Positions 30,826 to 43,019 of a stretch of 64,000 nt of DNA are shown in pieces. The notes beneath the pieces are model-generated. The model was given only the letters and a program-made list of their open reading frames with translations. It searched no databases and was not told where the DNA came from. Source of the DNA: Zychaea mexicana. Taxonomy: Eukaryota > Mucoromycota > Mucoromycetes > Mucorales > Lichtheimiaceae. The stretch spans positions 207,332 through 271,331 of the forward strand of contig NW_026516727.1 of assembly GCF_025766255.1 (NCBI RefSeq), written 5' to 3'. The translations under genes and the position numbers were made by a program. Position 1 is the first letter of the stretch, and every line of letters begins with the position of its first letter.

Positions 30826-32163
30826 TCACTCCTCATCACCCGCTTCCTTCTTGGCATTTTCCCCCATCTCCTTCTCGTCCTTCTTAGGAGCACCTTCGTT
30901 GTTTTCAGCTTCTTCCACTTTGTCCCCGGTGTCACTGCTAGCTTTGGATGCATCGTCTCCGAGCAATTTGCTGTCTTTAAGCTTGCGGCCTGGGATAACT
31001 TCCAGAAAGGCCTTTTCCCAATCACGGGTCTCCAGCCACTTGATCATAATTTCATACACTATTACAAAAGCAAAGAAAGCGGTCAATATCTTTCACTAGA
31101 AATAAGATAGAAGTAAGGCTTATCAATTTTACCATGATTCACGGTGAGCACTTTACGACTTGCCATGTGCAAGTATTCGCCGATCGGAAGAGCGGCGGTC
31201 TGGATGCCTTGATCCGTAGCCTTATTTTGGCACAAGCCCTGGATCACATTATCCATTATTTAGCATTAGAGTTATTACTATGTAAATGATGTATGGCACC
31301 AGCCCATCGCTTCATAAACAAATATAAGCTAAAATTAAGAATAACAAGTACCTTGTGCCTATTTTTATCCACAATGCCACCAATAATGTAGACCTTGTCA
31401 TCTTCGAGCTCTCGGACCACGTTATCCGAATCCGCCGATAAGTACACAAGTTTAGACGTATCGAACTTGTCCATATACGATTCCGTGGTAAACTCAATGT
31501 TTTTCCAATTCGTATACGTCGGTGTCTTTTTCTCGAACGCATTTTTCAACGCATCGTCAAACGAAGTGATAGTGATCTCCATCGGATGGGCTCCGGCTCG
31601 ATTAGCGCTATGACAGCGGACAAGTTGGGCCTGCATCGATTTGATTTCCTATAACAATAACATAAAAAGGTCAGTTGCATCATACAACATGGTGCTCACT
31701 ATTCTTATCGTTAATCACAAGTGGCCATCGTTTGCTTCCTTACCGTATCATGCATGTATGAGGTAAACGAACAATCCATAACCACGCGAACCGAACTTGG
31801 TTCGACAGTACGCGCCCGTTTGGGTGGTGGAGCAGGAATTACACCTTCTTCAATAAGCTTGCGTCGTTCTGCACTCTTTTGCTTCTTCTTTTCTTTTTGG
31901 AATTTATTGCGTTTCTCACGTGTGGCATTCCATACTTCTTCTCTGAGTAATTTTTTCAGTGCATTCTTGGACAAGCCTTGGTATTTTGGATCGGTAATGT
32001 CGTAGGTGATTCCTTTATAGGTACGAATGTTATCACTGGCGTTGCTATTGTCGTTTGCGGTGTTTTCATTTTCGCTGTTGTCAACGTTGTCGTTCGTTGT
32101 CGTTTCAGTGGTACTCGTAGTGTACGAAGCCACCAGTTCGGGCTTGTGATCGTCGTCAGCCAT
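30826..32163 (-). CDS. TRM10: tRNA (guanine-9-N1) methyltransferase Trm10
   Basis: Four exons give 351 residues: 32163-31744, 31648-31352, 31238-31133 and 31058-30826. The N-terminal third is low-complexity (Asn/Thr/Ser) and then strongly basic (KKLLREEVWNATREKRNKFQ). The SPOUT methyltransferase domain follows: VVMDCSFTSYMHD near residue 128, KLVYLSADSDNVVRELEDD, then YIIGGIVDKNRHK (227-239) holding the conserved Asp of the family, GLCQNKATDQGI, LPIGEYLHMASRKVLTVNHV and DWEKAFLEVIPGRK. It methylates G9 of tRNAs using S-adenosylmethionine. An acidic, Lys-rich tail follows the domain. Start codons of this gene and the neighbour at 32325 are 161 bp apart and divergent. Confidence 0.93.
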
Positions 32164-32324
32164 CGGGAAAGCAAGATCAAAAAAGTTATGTGTGCGAAAT
32201 AAAAATGTGCTGGCTCTATTTCTCGGAGTGTGAAACGCTCAGCAATATCTTATGCTACCTTGTTTGCCTTCTCCTCTTTTACTACTTTCTTTCGCTCTCA
32301 CACTATTTTTCGCTGCTTTCAACA
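32164..32324. promoter_or_regulatory. Shared divergent promoter interval
   Basis: Only 161 bp separate the two divergent start codons, so both 5' untranslated regions and promoters must lie here. It is T-rich on the plus strand before 32325 (CTCTTTTACTACTTTCTTTC). No canonical TATA box was noted. Confidence 0.5.
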
Positions 32325-32958
32325 ATGTCCGTAATCGCTTTTAATATATTGTGGGTGCTTTGCGTTCTATTACTGCTATTAGCACTCTTTCTTGCAGTTA
32401 GACGACGACGAATGGCTGCTCGAAATGGTAATTTCCACTTAAAGACAACATTTTCTTCTTTTTCCTCCCCGAGCTCAGTTGTTGAGGTCATTCTTACATT
32501 CTTTACTCACGTTGATCATTGCACCCACAATAGCTGCGAGAGCCAATGAAGCCTACGCAGCTCGACAACAGCAAGGCATTGGACCGGGTGTACGTATCTA
32601 CATGCCATCGTACTACGAATATCAGGCAGCACAAGCACAGTATGGCCAAGGTGCCAGTTCTTCGACAAACCCGGAAAGCGGCTTGAACCCACCCCCTCCG
32701 GTGTACAAGCCAGAGGAAGCGCCTCCTTCGTACCAAGATTATCGCAAAGATCCTCGAATTCAAGGGCTTGCTTCACCTGCTCAACCGCCACCAGCCTCAG
32801 AATCATCGCCGCCGCCTTTCCCTTCCATGTCTGAACAGCAACAACAGCAACCGTCGTCAACAGCAACCGAGACGTCGCCATCGTCACCACCTCCCACTGC
32901 CACTACTACTACTACATCTTCACACCATCAACAGCAACCGCCAGCGGCGTCCTCGTAA
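32325..32958 (+). CDS. Single-pass membrane protein with PPxY motifs (RCR/VOPP-like)
   Basis: Two exons, 32325-32427 and 32534-32958, give 175 residues. A membrane segment spans residues 7-24 (NILWVLCVLLLLLALFLA) and is followed at once by RRRRMAARN, which fits a short outside N-terminus and a cytosolic tail. The tail has PPVY at 89-92 and PPSY at 98-101, the classic ligands of WW domains in Rsp5/NEDD4 ubiquitin ligases, then a Pro/Gln/Ser/Thr-rich low-complexity end. Layout matches yeast Rcr-type or animal VOPP-type adaptors that guide ubiquitination and vacuolar sorting; this is inference from layout, not from overall similarity. The exon 1 choice rests on the in-phase intron (AATGGTAATT to ACAATAG). 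Confidence 0.75.
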
Positions 32959-35900
32959 TGAAGAACGAGTGGAAAGGATAAAGCTTTCTGTGCACGCGAT
33001 TTTGTTCCAGCTTACGTACATCCTGTTGTATATTTTCTATACCCATGTTTCTCTTCTCTTGTCCCTTTCCAAACAAGCTGTATTTTCTTTCTTCCTTTCT
33101 GTCGTTTCCATGCGCGCTGGGCTTTCTGTTTCTCTTTTTCGTTTCCGAACGATGTTTTTTTTAGGAAAGCCATCGTCACTCCCCCCACCGACAGAGAGTT
33201 GCACCCCTTGTTTTTCTTATTGCACACTGTAGATACATTACTACCATTTAACGTACATTATATATATAAATATATTAAAAATGGACCTTTTATTACTGCT
33301 ATAGAATGAATGCATACTATCCCAAACTTTCTTTTAATTGCTTGCTGATCCTAACTACCATCTGCTGCAACCTGATTGTATGCACTCGCATTCCCCAAGG
33401 GGTCAAAACAAAACCACCATCCCGTTTTACCGTTACACCAGTGGTTAAATGGTCCGCTTTCTCTTTTGTTGTACGCACCGACATTAAGGAGAGACTTATG
33501 CAGTTACTATCAATTCTCCTCAATTATCGCATGCAAGTATAGCAGAAGGTGCACTTGTCTTTTCTTAATTGTGTGGGACAAATGATCCACAGCTATCCAG
33601 ACAGCTTTTTGTGAAAAGTTGTAGTAGCGAAAATGTGTGAGCGTTCCATCTATTTGTTATTGATGAGCCCTTCAATTCATACTAATGCTTGTCACCGTGG
33701 TCTCAAAACAAAATGAGCAGAGTATGCTGATGCCATCAATGAAATTATTTAAGCTGACAAACTTAAAGTGACTTAGCTTAAGACAAAAGAGAATGACTTT
33801 TTAGTTTCCTTTTTGTCGAAACTAAGGCCCTAGAATGAATCAAGGTTATCAGAGTTCATGGATGAAAGCGGTTTCTTGTTCATCTGCTTCTTTTCATATG
33901 GTCAAACGGACCCTTATAAAAGGGTAGAGTACAAAGTAACTATTGAAACGCTACTGTGAAGAATTCATTATCAATTAAACGGAAGTTGTTGTACGCAATG
34001 CGTAACTACTTCTTTGAATTGACAGAAATATGTATTGTTCACCAGTATCCCCGCAATAAATAAATTGGATCCCGCCAATTCTATTTTACCGTAACACCAT
34101 TTTGTTCTTGGCGTTTCCATTAAAGAACATCGAAGCAGTTTCCATGGAACCCTATGACCTTAACTTTTTTATCTTACTCTTGGCATGCAACATCACTTTT
34201 CTTCTTGTCTGTACAAATTATTATAAACTAAAGCCCATTCCCCGAAAGCAGCTAGTATGGCAATTGACAGAAAGATGCTTATTATCGTACAGTGCACGCA
34301 AATACACTTTTGCTGGATGCTCAACATATTTAGGGCCTTGATATACATACAATAAACGCGCACATTTTAAAATTAGTAGTAGATCAATAAATAAAAAGCC
34401 ATTGTGCTTTAGATCTCTGTCTCGCTGTTCCGCTATCAATGGAAAAACTTAATCTATTGTTACATACATGCTAGTGTAGGTAGAATTTGTTTCTTATAAA
34501 GAACCGTTCTTCTTTTGGAAAACATCTTCATCCATAATCCTATGCATGAAAATTCACACTTTGCGTTAGTGAGGTATATAAGAAATTGAAATCACTCAAG
34601 TGTCTTACGTGAGTCAAAAACATTATGTATTAAGCCTGAGAAAGGAACGATAGAAAGAAGAAACACTCAGCCAAAACAAGCACACTCTTCCCGCACTCAG
34701 ATAACCCATAATAATTCAACAAAGCCCTTATACATGTTTAACATACGGATAGCAGAAGCAAAGAGCGAAAGAGATAAAGAGCACGTAACATGGAGTAATG
34801 TTTTTCCTTGACCAATCAATGATTGGTTTGTGAAGGGACTAGACGAGATCTTGTGCAGGACTGCCAGAATCGCAAGTTCCGATACAGCAACATCTGTCTT
34901 GCCATGAACATGTTCTAGGAGCAATTTGCCAGCTATCGTCACCGCCTGCTACGATAATTAAGCTAGTCAAATGTAACACGAACGACAGCGTCACCTAGTG
35001 CCGGAACTCTTTATTTTGCAGATGATCCAGCTGAGGCAAGCTACATGATATCCTTTTTGTGCCGGAGCACAAGTTTTCTCGCTACGCAGAAAACTTGTCA
35101 CTTCTGTCTTTGACCAATGTCTCAGGTGTTTAATCATCAGCACCTTATTAAACCTTTCAAATGGAATTGATAATGAGTGATTACAAAAGGGTTTGACACA
35201 CTAATGTGATTATCTGGACACGCTTGTAAGAAGGAGAAAGGTGAGTAGAATGGTAAAACGCGTTGTACGTTGTTGAAAGGCATGCGGTAAATTTCAAACG
35301 GCCAGCGCAATCTTGACAATACAAAAAATGGTTAAGCCGACAGCCATCAAAACAGAACTACAAAAACCTATCAAGTTACAAGCAAATCTTCTGTGCATGA
35401 GTAGCTGTTGCAGCTTAACAAATCACACAGGATGGTTCGTTCTTGTCCTCGTTTTGCAGATCGTTGAACTCTACAGTAGTAGCTCACTGACCGTTCGACG
35501 CGGCTTAATATTATGCGTAGAAGAACTCTTCTTTCTTCTTCATAGTCGTGAAAGATTCTCTTGTCGTACTTTTAAAAAATCGTTGTTTCAACGACATAAA
35601 CGCATCCTTTATAATGAGTGCAGCTGTAAGAATTGAGGCGTAAATGCAGTTTTGATTTTTTTACCTTAAGGTGGTTCAGTACATCAGCTGTAGCGAGATC
35701 TCTAAGATATTAACAGGCTACTGTCTCTGGTAACCGTATGATTCCAACCGCCTTTTTTGTAGAAAACGAACGCCAGATGTCCTTTACTACATACCGTCAA
35801 GCTGTACGCTTTTATATGTAGTAGCTGCGAGTAACTGAAAATGCTGTCTTTTGGTTTGATGAAGTTCAGTGCTTCTTCAGCGTTATTACTCATCTTTGAA

Positions 35901-36974
35901 AATATTTAAGACTACCAATTTCTGCTAAAATATCGATAAAAATGTCTCATTGATGTCGTCAAAATAATTTGTTGCCCAAATGCGTTTTGGCTCGCTAATA
36001 GTGAGGATGCATATCAACCTATGAGGTAAATAAAGAGGAAGTTGAGGCACCTTGAACTTCATTTACTTCAAATATTAGAAGAATAACACCCCGGCCCAAC
36101 GATCTACCCTATAACCATAGAAACAGTAAAGTACAAATGGTCGATTCACAGTCTTTCTCAAAAAATTTAATTTTAAAACTAAAAGGTTAGATCCATATTT
36201 TATCAGGAGTCGCATCAATAGTCGACCACATATCTGGCCACTGGTATCGAAGAAACGGGCTTGGGTAATTTTGCAGTACTTGCCGGACTTCATCGAACAA
36301 ATGCCGCGCGTTTCCCCGGACCCACTTAGTAAACATCGTACTGCAAATTGCCTTAAAAAATAATTTGCCGTACTGCACTTTTGCAGTACTATTCGTTGCA
36401 GTAAAATGGTCGTTGCAATAAAGTATTCTTTGCAGTGGTGACACATAAATATTCTACAGCAGCGCTCTCTATACATACTATACGAATATTTGAGTAAGAA
36501 ATTAGCCTCAGGAAGTTCGTCAGAAGTCAAGGCATACTTATTTGTGGTGAGGAAAGAGTGTGAGTAAAGGAAATATATTGATTGAAAAAAGAGAAAGAGA
36601 AAGAAAACGGAAGCAAAAATGGAAAGGAAAATTAAGGAGAAAGATAAAGATTAGGTGTGTGCGCTTAGTTCTTGCAGACAATAACTGCATAGTTGTCGGT
36701 TTTTTTGTAATTGTGCGTCGTTGTCTTTGCGAACACTACCCACCGAAATACATCCGTACATGTTGTCCATCTTAGCAACGAATGACTTAAATTGGTTGAG
36801 TATAGTCGCGATACTATAGTAATGGAAGCCATTTCGTTTCGTTGAACTGATCCGGCCATAAATTGCATATGTATTGCCTTGTAGGTTCAGTCTTGATGGA
36901 AATATGACGAAATGTTCAAAAAACACAGCTGTATCTTGCCACTTTCCTTTCTTGTACTCTGTGTTCTTCGTCCA
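32959..36974. other. Long gene-poor stretch
   Basis: The first 300 bp are the 3' region of the PPxY gene, with AT-rich polyadenylation-like sequence near 33255-33285. After that only short frames without recognisable domains occur on both strands. GCAGTA/TGCAGTAC motifs cluster at 36260-36440, which may mark an old short element, but no paired ends were fixed. Confidence 0.5.
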
Positions 36975-37833
36975 CAGTGGCCGCTCGTTATAGTGATATT
37001 CGATATAGTGATATTTCGATATAGTGATGGGTTTTCCAGGTCCAACTCAAATTAAGCAGGGAATTATTACTAATTCGCTATTGTGATATGTGATATCAAC
37101 CATCAGAAATATCATTATATCGAGCGGACCATTAGTATGATTTTATTTATTAGAAAAGGAAAAAAGATCAGTTTGCTTTGCGCTGGTTAATATCTCAGAG
37201 TCTAGTCTACGTATCTTTTATGTAATAAGCCTATATAACTGAGCGTGCAGGTTGTCTTCAACCACCATTGTTTTCAATAAATCGCTCATATACTGCGTTC
37301 TCTCTCCTTTACTATGCAGTGGCTACGATGCTTCCTTCTCCTCATCTCGTCTTCTCTAGTTATTCTCTTCTTCATCAACATCTACCTGTCTATATCAGAA
37401 ACAAGCCTGTGACTTTTACATATGCAGTTGCATCAGCCGTTTATAAACGTACCTTAATCTCTATCAATAATAGCATCGTAAATAAGGTCGTTTAAAGAAG
37501 TTGGTGCATGGATATCCTCTAATTTTTCATGTGGTATCAAATCAATACCATCAACGCCACATGTTTCCTCATGAGTATCCAAAATCCCAGCACCAAGCTC
37601 ATCAGATAGAAGCCTTTCAGCTTATTCTCCTACACTAAAATTTTTAAGGAATTGCATAATATCAATTTTGACAGGATGTGGTTCTAGAGCTTCTTCTGTA
37701 GAGCTCGCCAAATACCCCGGGTAACCTATGTACCGGATATCTTTGACGGAACTACAATTCGATAAAGTAATAATTCGATATAGTGATGGGGTTTGGGTCT
37801 TACCGGGCATACCACTATAACGAGCGGTCACTG
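36975..37833. mobile_element. pogo/Tigger-type remnant with TIRs
   Basis: The ends are an inverted pair: CAGTGGCCGCTCGTTATAGT at 36975 and ACTATAACGAGCGGTCACTG ending at 37833. Subterminal GATATAGTGAT repeats occur at both ends. The 859 bp body keeps a minus-strand coding remnant. Flanking TA dinucleotides are not preserved on both sides. Confidence 0.8.
37445..37831 (-). pseudogene. C-terminal remnant of the element's protein
   Basis: The minus strand reads HPVKIDIMQFLKNFSVGE, stop, AERLLSDELGAGILDTHEET, then PHEKLEDIHAPTSLNDLIYD. Position within a pogo-type element and the acidic C-terminal character suggest the tail of a DDE_1 (pogo-type) transposase; catalytic parts are absent. Confidence 0.4.
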
Positions 37834-38068
37834 CATATGAAATCTCGTAAGTCGCACATACCCATCATACGTTTCTTCTTGTCGTTAGCCTGATACAGTA
37901 TATAAGCTCGACGTGACGCTTCGTCATAATCATTATTCTGATTAAAGGAGATTCTGCCGGCTATGGAAAGATTTGGCATGATAGATTAAGAAGCATCATT
38001 TCCATTGGAGCATCAATATAACATGAACCATTACTGCTGCAGCAAAGGTTGAGCAAATAGCCATCGTA

Positions 38069-38981
38069 TCACTGAGACGGCAGAAACGATCCATCGTCCA
38101 TTTCTTCATCCGATGACAATGATAGCAAATCAACTGCTCGGTTTACGCTGCCGCTTTTGGTGTAAGATGGGACTTCGCTGCTGCCGGAGTCGTCATTTTC
38201 TTGACCAGAATTCGTTTTTTGCCCTTCACAATCGGATTCGACGCGAACTAGGTTATCCAGAGTCTGACTATCGACACACAAGCATCATGTTCGTCGTCGT
38301 TTTTCTCCCAGTCGCTATCTTGTATATCATGTGGCGCAATTTTGTCATATATAGGCCATTTATCACCGTCTTCACTGCTGCTGCTATTGTCTCCTCCGGT
38401 ATCACAATCGCTGACTTCAACAATATACTTCCGGTTCTTCCGGTTTGCCTTTTTCAACATCTGAGCGGTGTCGGGAGCACGACCGTCGTTTACGTACTTG
38501 TCAACCGTCTTTCGCTTACTGCGAGCACGTTTTTTCGTCGATATTTTCTCTCTCCCGCATGACATTGTTTAGGCCGTAGTAGGATGGGACGCCTCGTAAG
38601 AAATGATCGGTTGCTTTTTCATCGTTATCGACGTACTTTAGCACGCAGCGAAAGTTATCAGCAATGCTTTGCCGCTTGTTGCTTAGGTGATACAATGGGT
38701 TATCGAACGATTCGACGGCATTGGTAGTATGTCCGTAGTAATCACGTAGGCCTTCATGCAAGGTAGACACCGCAGGGACGAGCTTCCTTACGATTCCACC
38801 ATGCAACAAAACCTGCCGCTTCGGGATACATGTTTAGCACACGCTCTAAAACTTTCTTGTACTCTTTTCTTGTCTGAACAACTCGCAGCTTCAGAAGCTC
38901 CTTTTGCATCTCCTCCATTTCCCTCTCGTCACCGTCATGCATATCATCAACGTAGGCTGTTTGGTTTGCTCGTTTCATCAA
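38069..38981 (-). pseudogene. Broken transposase-like gene (MULE/KDZ-type C-terminal region)
   Basis: Three minus-strand frames join end to end by frameshifts. The first has QKELLKLRVVQTRKEYKKVL and YPEAAGFVAWWN. The second has RKLVPAVSTLHEGLRDYYGH, TTNAVESFDNPLYHLSNKRQ and FLRGVPSYYG. The third is a basic, then Ser/Asp/Glu-rich tail (KRARSKRKTVDKYVN, SSSSEDGDKW). The TTNAxES...L pattern after a KEY...W segment resembles the C-terminal part of transposases that require a TxNxxES motif, but I cannot name the family. No catalytic Asp region was identified upstream. Confidence 0.45.
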
Positions 38982-39306
38982 CCATCTCCCTCAGCAGTAG
39001 CGATACCAAGTCAATCAAACGTGGTGTGACTTGATTGGCGTATGTGTGGTTGATGTAAGATATATGTGGAAAAAAAAACAAAATACAAAAAAAAGCAGGA
39101 TGGTCGGCTCGTACGAGAGTCAAGCATGCATAATCTAAGCCTTGCTTCTGAGCACATGAGTTCGTCTTACGTGTACTCTCATGTTCTATGTGAAAGTTGT
39201 GCCAACGATGTTTTCGGTTATTCAAGGGGTTGAAAGGGGCGTGGCAAGCGAAACATACCATTAAACCGGTTCTCTCAGCTTGGAACAGCTTGCCTTAAGC
39301 GCCGTT

Positions 39307-39658
39307 GTTGCTGGCAGTGTTGACGAATTTCGCCAACTGCAATTTTCGCCTTGGCGAAAAATAGTGCTTCATAATTTTCGCCTAGCGAAAATTGGGGATT
39401 TTTGGATCTTGACGGTGAAGTTGACGTCGAAGCTAAAACTCCTGACATACAAGTGCACCCAGCAGAAAACAAATCTTATAAATACAAATTGTCAACACTT
39501 TTCACCCCCTCCCTTCAACAGAATTAGGTTTTCATATGTATTTTCAAGTAAAGTAATTGATTTTTCGCCTCTAATTTTCGCCTTTTTTCGCCTATTTTCG
39601 CCCTGGCGAAAAACCCCAAAGATATTTCGCCAGGCGAAAAATGAACACTGGTTGCTGG
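39307..39658. mobile_element. hAT-type MITE with perfect 8 bp target duplication
   Basis: The element (39315-39650, 336 bp) is flanked by GTTGCTGG at 39307-39314 and 39651-39658. Ends are inverted: CAGTGTTGACGAATTTCGCC at the left and GGCGAAAAATGAACACTG at the right. TTTTCGCC / GGCGAAAA repeats fill both subterminal regions. There is no coding capacity. Confidence 0.88.
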
Positions 39659-39833
39659 TGTGCATACCCTCCCAACAAATTTTTCCTTTCGATTATTTTC
39701 GCGAGCAGAACTGCGCGACCACAGAAATGTAGAAAAAAGAAAGGTGAAAAGCGCGTACCAAAGGGCTACGCTACAGAAGATCTGTCATTATTCCCCGCAT
39801 TGTTAGCCTGGACCTGTGAAACGCTCTATGGCC

Positions 39834-39925
39834 AGAGATGGCAAACACTCTATGGGAGAGATGGCAAACACTCTCTGGGAGAGATGGCAAACACTCTCTG
39901 GGAGAGATGGCGAACGCTCTATGGG
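39834..39925 (+). repeat. Tandem repeat, four 23 bp units
   Basis: The unit AGAGATGGCAAACACTCTCT plus GGG is repeated four times with one to three changes per unit. A partial unit precedes it. Confidence 0.9.
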
Positions 39926-40436
39926 AGGCAGCCAGCACTCACCCAGGTTTATTTGTTAAAGGCTGTTAGCAAAGAGAAGGGCTTCAAAGGCACTCGACGT
40001 CATCCTCATTCTACCGTTACCGAGCTTCACCACTTGTCCTTGGTATACACTTTGCTTTGGAGCACGTGTACTGCACGGTCGTCAACTTCTGCGCCATTAT
40101 TTCTTTGTGTATATGGCTTCTATTTATGTGAGCTTCTTGTTACAATATCAGTAATTTTTATTTTCTACAATGTCAATCATTCCCGGCACCTGTCATTTAC
40201 TTTTTCTCTGGGATCTTGTTGCTGAAACACTGTAAACCGTGTCTGTGCGCCTTGTGGCCCGACAGGCGGCGACACTGTCGGGGCACGCCCTGCATGATAC
40301 CGGTGAAACATATTTCGTAGGACTATCAAAGCACGCAGACCACATACGCCTTCTTCTTGACAGCTTGAGCGTGTCTCTTCAACACCTCTACTTCACATGG
40401 TATCTTCCCTGCCATTTTACTTTCCCACCTGCTGAT

Positions 40437-40504
40437 TGAATGACGAATTACAAGTCACGTGACGTGTTTTTGAATGACGAATCACAAGTCACGTGACGTG
40501 TTTT
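40437..40504. promoter_or_regulatory. 34 bp tandem duplication with GTCACGTGAC sites
   Basis: Two 34 bp copies each hold the palindrome GTCACGTGAC (40454-40463 and 40488-40497), a core bound by bHLH factors such as Cbf1/Pho4-type proteins in fungi. A TATA-like CATAAATA lies 40 bp downstream. No gene starts convincingly nearby, so a regulatory role is inference. Confidence 0.4.
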
Positions 40505-40616
40505 TTCTAAGCGGCGGGGTCAATCCAAAAAGCATAAATACGCCCACATTTTTCAGGCCATTTCGTTTTTTCTCTTCACTCTTTCTTTCCTTCATTTTTC
40601 TTTTTCCTTCACTCCC

Positions 40617-40760
40617 ATGCCTCCTCCTGGTCTTCTCTTGGCTCTTCCCTTGGCTCTGGTTCTTCCCTTGGTTCTGGTCTTCCCCTGGCTCTGGCTCTTC
40701 CCTTGGTCCTGGCTCTTCCCTTGGTCCTGGTCTTGCCTCTTTCGGTCCTGGTCTCAGCCT
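40617..40760 (+). repeat. Imperfect ~18 bp tandem repeat (CTTCCCTTGGYYCTGGY)
   Basis: The C/T/G-rich unit is repeated about seven times. Open frames across it (for example 40474-40896) come from the repeat and show no protein family. Confidence 0.7.
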
Positions 40761-41002
40761 TTTTCCCGTGGTCCCTGGCTGCCTACAACCGGTCCCTGCT
40801 TTGGGCTGTCCAGTCTGGCGTTCAACGGTGTTGGCCACAACCGATCTTCAGGCGAGATCAGAGGACGGAGAAATCCTGTTCGGTTTCTCGCCATAGAAAT
40901 ATGGTAGTGTCCTTTCGGTTGGATGCCTTGTCTGCTGGTCTGGTCTGGTCTGCCATGGTGGGGGTCGCAATGAGGAGCCAGGTGCCACTGTAGATCGCGT
41001 TG

Positions 41003-41210
41003 GACTCTCGGCAATCAACTCTCTGGAATTCGACTCTCGGCATTTGACTCTCGGCAATCAACTCTCTGGCATTCGACTCTCGGCATTTGACTCTCGACAA
41101 TCGACGCTCGGCATTCGACTCTCGGCATTCGACTCTCGGCGATCAACTCTCTGGCATTCGACTCTCGGCATTCGACTCTCGGCAATCGACACTCGGCAAT
41201 CAGCTCCCAG
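41003..41210 (+). repeat. Tandem repeat of 14-15 bp units (GACTCTCGGCATTC)
   Basis: About fourteen units run in succession with variants GACTCTCGGCAATC, AACTCTCTGGCATTC and GACGCTCGGCATTC. Long overlapping ORFs on both strands result from the repeat. Confidence 0.9.
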
Positions 41211-41319
41211 CTTCAGTGTTCGGCTCCCAGCATCCGAGTATCCAGTAAGCAGCTCCTCCAGCATTCGACAACAGCAGCAAATTTTTTTCTTTATTTTTGG
41301 GTGTTTCGAGAGTCAATTC

Positions 41320-41510
41320 TTTCCCCTACCCCCACCCCTTCTCTTTCCTCTTCCCTTTCCTCTTCCCCCACCCCTTCCCTTTCCTCTTCCCTTTCCTCTT
41401 CCCTTCCGTCTACCCTTCCATCTTCCTTCCGTCCTTCCCTCCCTTCCTTCCCTTCCGTCTACCCTTCCATCTTCCTTCCGTCCTTCCCTTCCCCCTTCCC
41501 CACTCACAGG
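41320..41510 (+). repeat. Polypyrimidine low-complexity tract
   Basis: CTTCCC / CCTTTCC repeats give an almost pure pyrimidine strand of about 190 bp, with a ~55 bp segment (CTTCCGTCTACCCTTCCATC) repeated twice. It may form triplex-type structure; no coding content. Confidence 0.85.
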
Positions 41511-42471
41511 CAATCCACAACCGATTGCTTGCACTTGACTCTCGAAACGTAGCGTACGTCATGGTTCCCACTCGTTTGTACCATGATGGCTGGGTTTGTG
41601 GTTGATTGACCCAGCCAAATGATTGGGAGGCTGGGACTCCCAGGCCGAGGCATTGGTGGCTTTCTTTTCCTCCCCCTTTTACATACTTCTTCTGTTTCTT
41701 CTTGCTTTCTTCATGCTTTTTGTATAGCCTGCAGGTTGTGCGAACTGCTTGTTGAGGTCACTTTGTAAAATCGCGTTCTTATTATTTGTCTTTATTGTCC
41801 ACTGATTGTGTTCTTTTAATAAAATTTGTACTCTTCGACTATTGATATTCATAACGATAACTTTTGTCTTTTTTAAAAATGTTTCTTTACTCTATTATTA
41901 CAATGAATAAAAATCTGCTCTTTTACTTTATGTCCTGCTCAAACTTATTTACAATTTCTTTCCTTGTGAAGATATTTGCGTGTCGCTTCACCTTGCAATA
42001 TCCATTTTCTTTCTGACTGTGTTCAATCGTCTTCGCCGCTTCATTTGACAGTTAGGAAAGAACTCATGTTTTGGCGTGCTATGTCCCTGTTCTTATACAA
42101 TGCTGACAATGTCATATGGCTTACATTAGATTCGTAATTACTTTTACTTTGCAATGACTTGATCAATTCTAAACATGATATCTAGGCAACTGTTTGACGC
42201 AAGCATAATGCACAGACCGTGTAATACAATGTCAAAGTGTTGTGAAACCCGTTGCGTAGCAATATTAGTACTGGGCACATCAGAAAGTTTCTTGCAACAG
42301 CAGAAACTCTTTTGGACTTGGAGCAAGTCGATCGAGCTTTGTGTGCTTAAACTGTCGTTTCTCATGCACTCTACAATCAAGATCAAATCTTTTGATACCG
42401 AATACTGTAATGCTCATAGTCATTACAGTAGGATTGTTTTACGAACGTTTCATATGGCTTTCTATCAAAGC

Positions 42472-42815
42472 CTAAATCCACGTGGATGTGGACATCTGTT
42501 TGAAGATCGCCTGAGGTTGAGCTGCCTTTGGGGCGCCGGATATGTTTTCAGGTGGAGGCAGTTCGACACATGTACAGCAACGCTTTTCTTGATTGCTCTT
42601 TCTCCGTGATCCTACTTGTCCATACAGTTACGATAAAAATAGCTGCCGTGGCATACCTTTCGCTTGTCGCCCACATATGGCATGGAACATGATAATGGCA
42701 GTAATTAGTTGGCCCACGAAAGCTTGGGACAGTACGATATGATGGCTCTCAAGTTTCGGACCACCTTCCGATGTTTTGCCGTGTAAGGCTACTACATTCA
42801 CCAATACGAATCTAA
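42472..42815 (-). CDS. Possible small two-exon membrane protein
   Basis: A minus-strand piece reads VALHGKTSEGGPKLESHHIV followed by FVGQLITAIIMFHAICG, a plausible membrane segment. After an apparent intron starting at GTATGCC, a second piece reads RRKSNQEKRCCTCVELPPPE and ends at the stop at 42472. The 5' exon could not be settled by phase. No family is recognised. Confidence 0.25.
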
Positions 42816-43019
42816 ATATCAATAACTAAGTTTCTTCAAAACAAATTAATTTTGTACAGCATCTTACCGTCGCCATTTGTATTGCACTTTTCCTAATTTA
42901 CAATTACAGTATACTGGCTACCCTGGCCAGTATTGATTGAGCGGTCTGTATACTTCTAAAGCACGATATATCATTCCTTTGATGAGTGATGAGGGGTAGC
43001 AAAATTGAGTCTTTTGTCA

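Noticed and set aside
36075..36530. 151-residue minus ORF as a gene
   Set aside because: No domain, no splice context, and a competing frame of similar quality; Cys content alone is not enough.
41003..41538. Long ORFs over tandem repeats (for example 164 residues, PFPLPPPLPF)
   Set aside because: They follow directly from repeat periodicity and are open on several frames and both strands.
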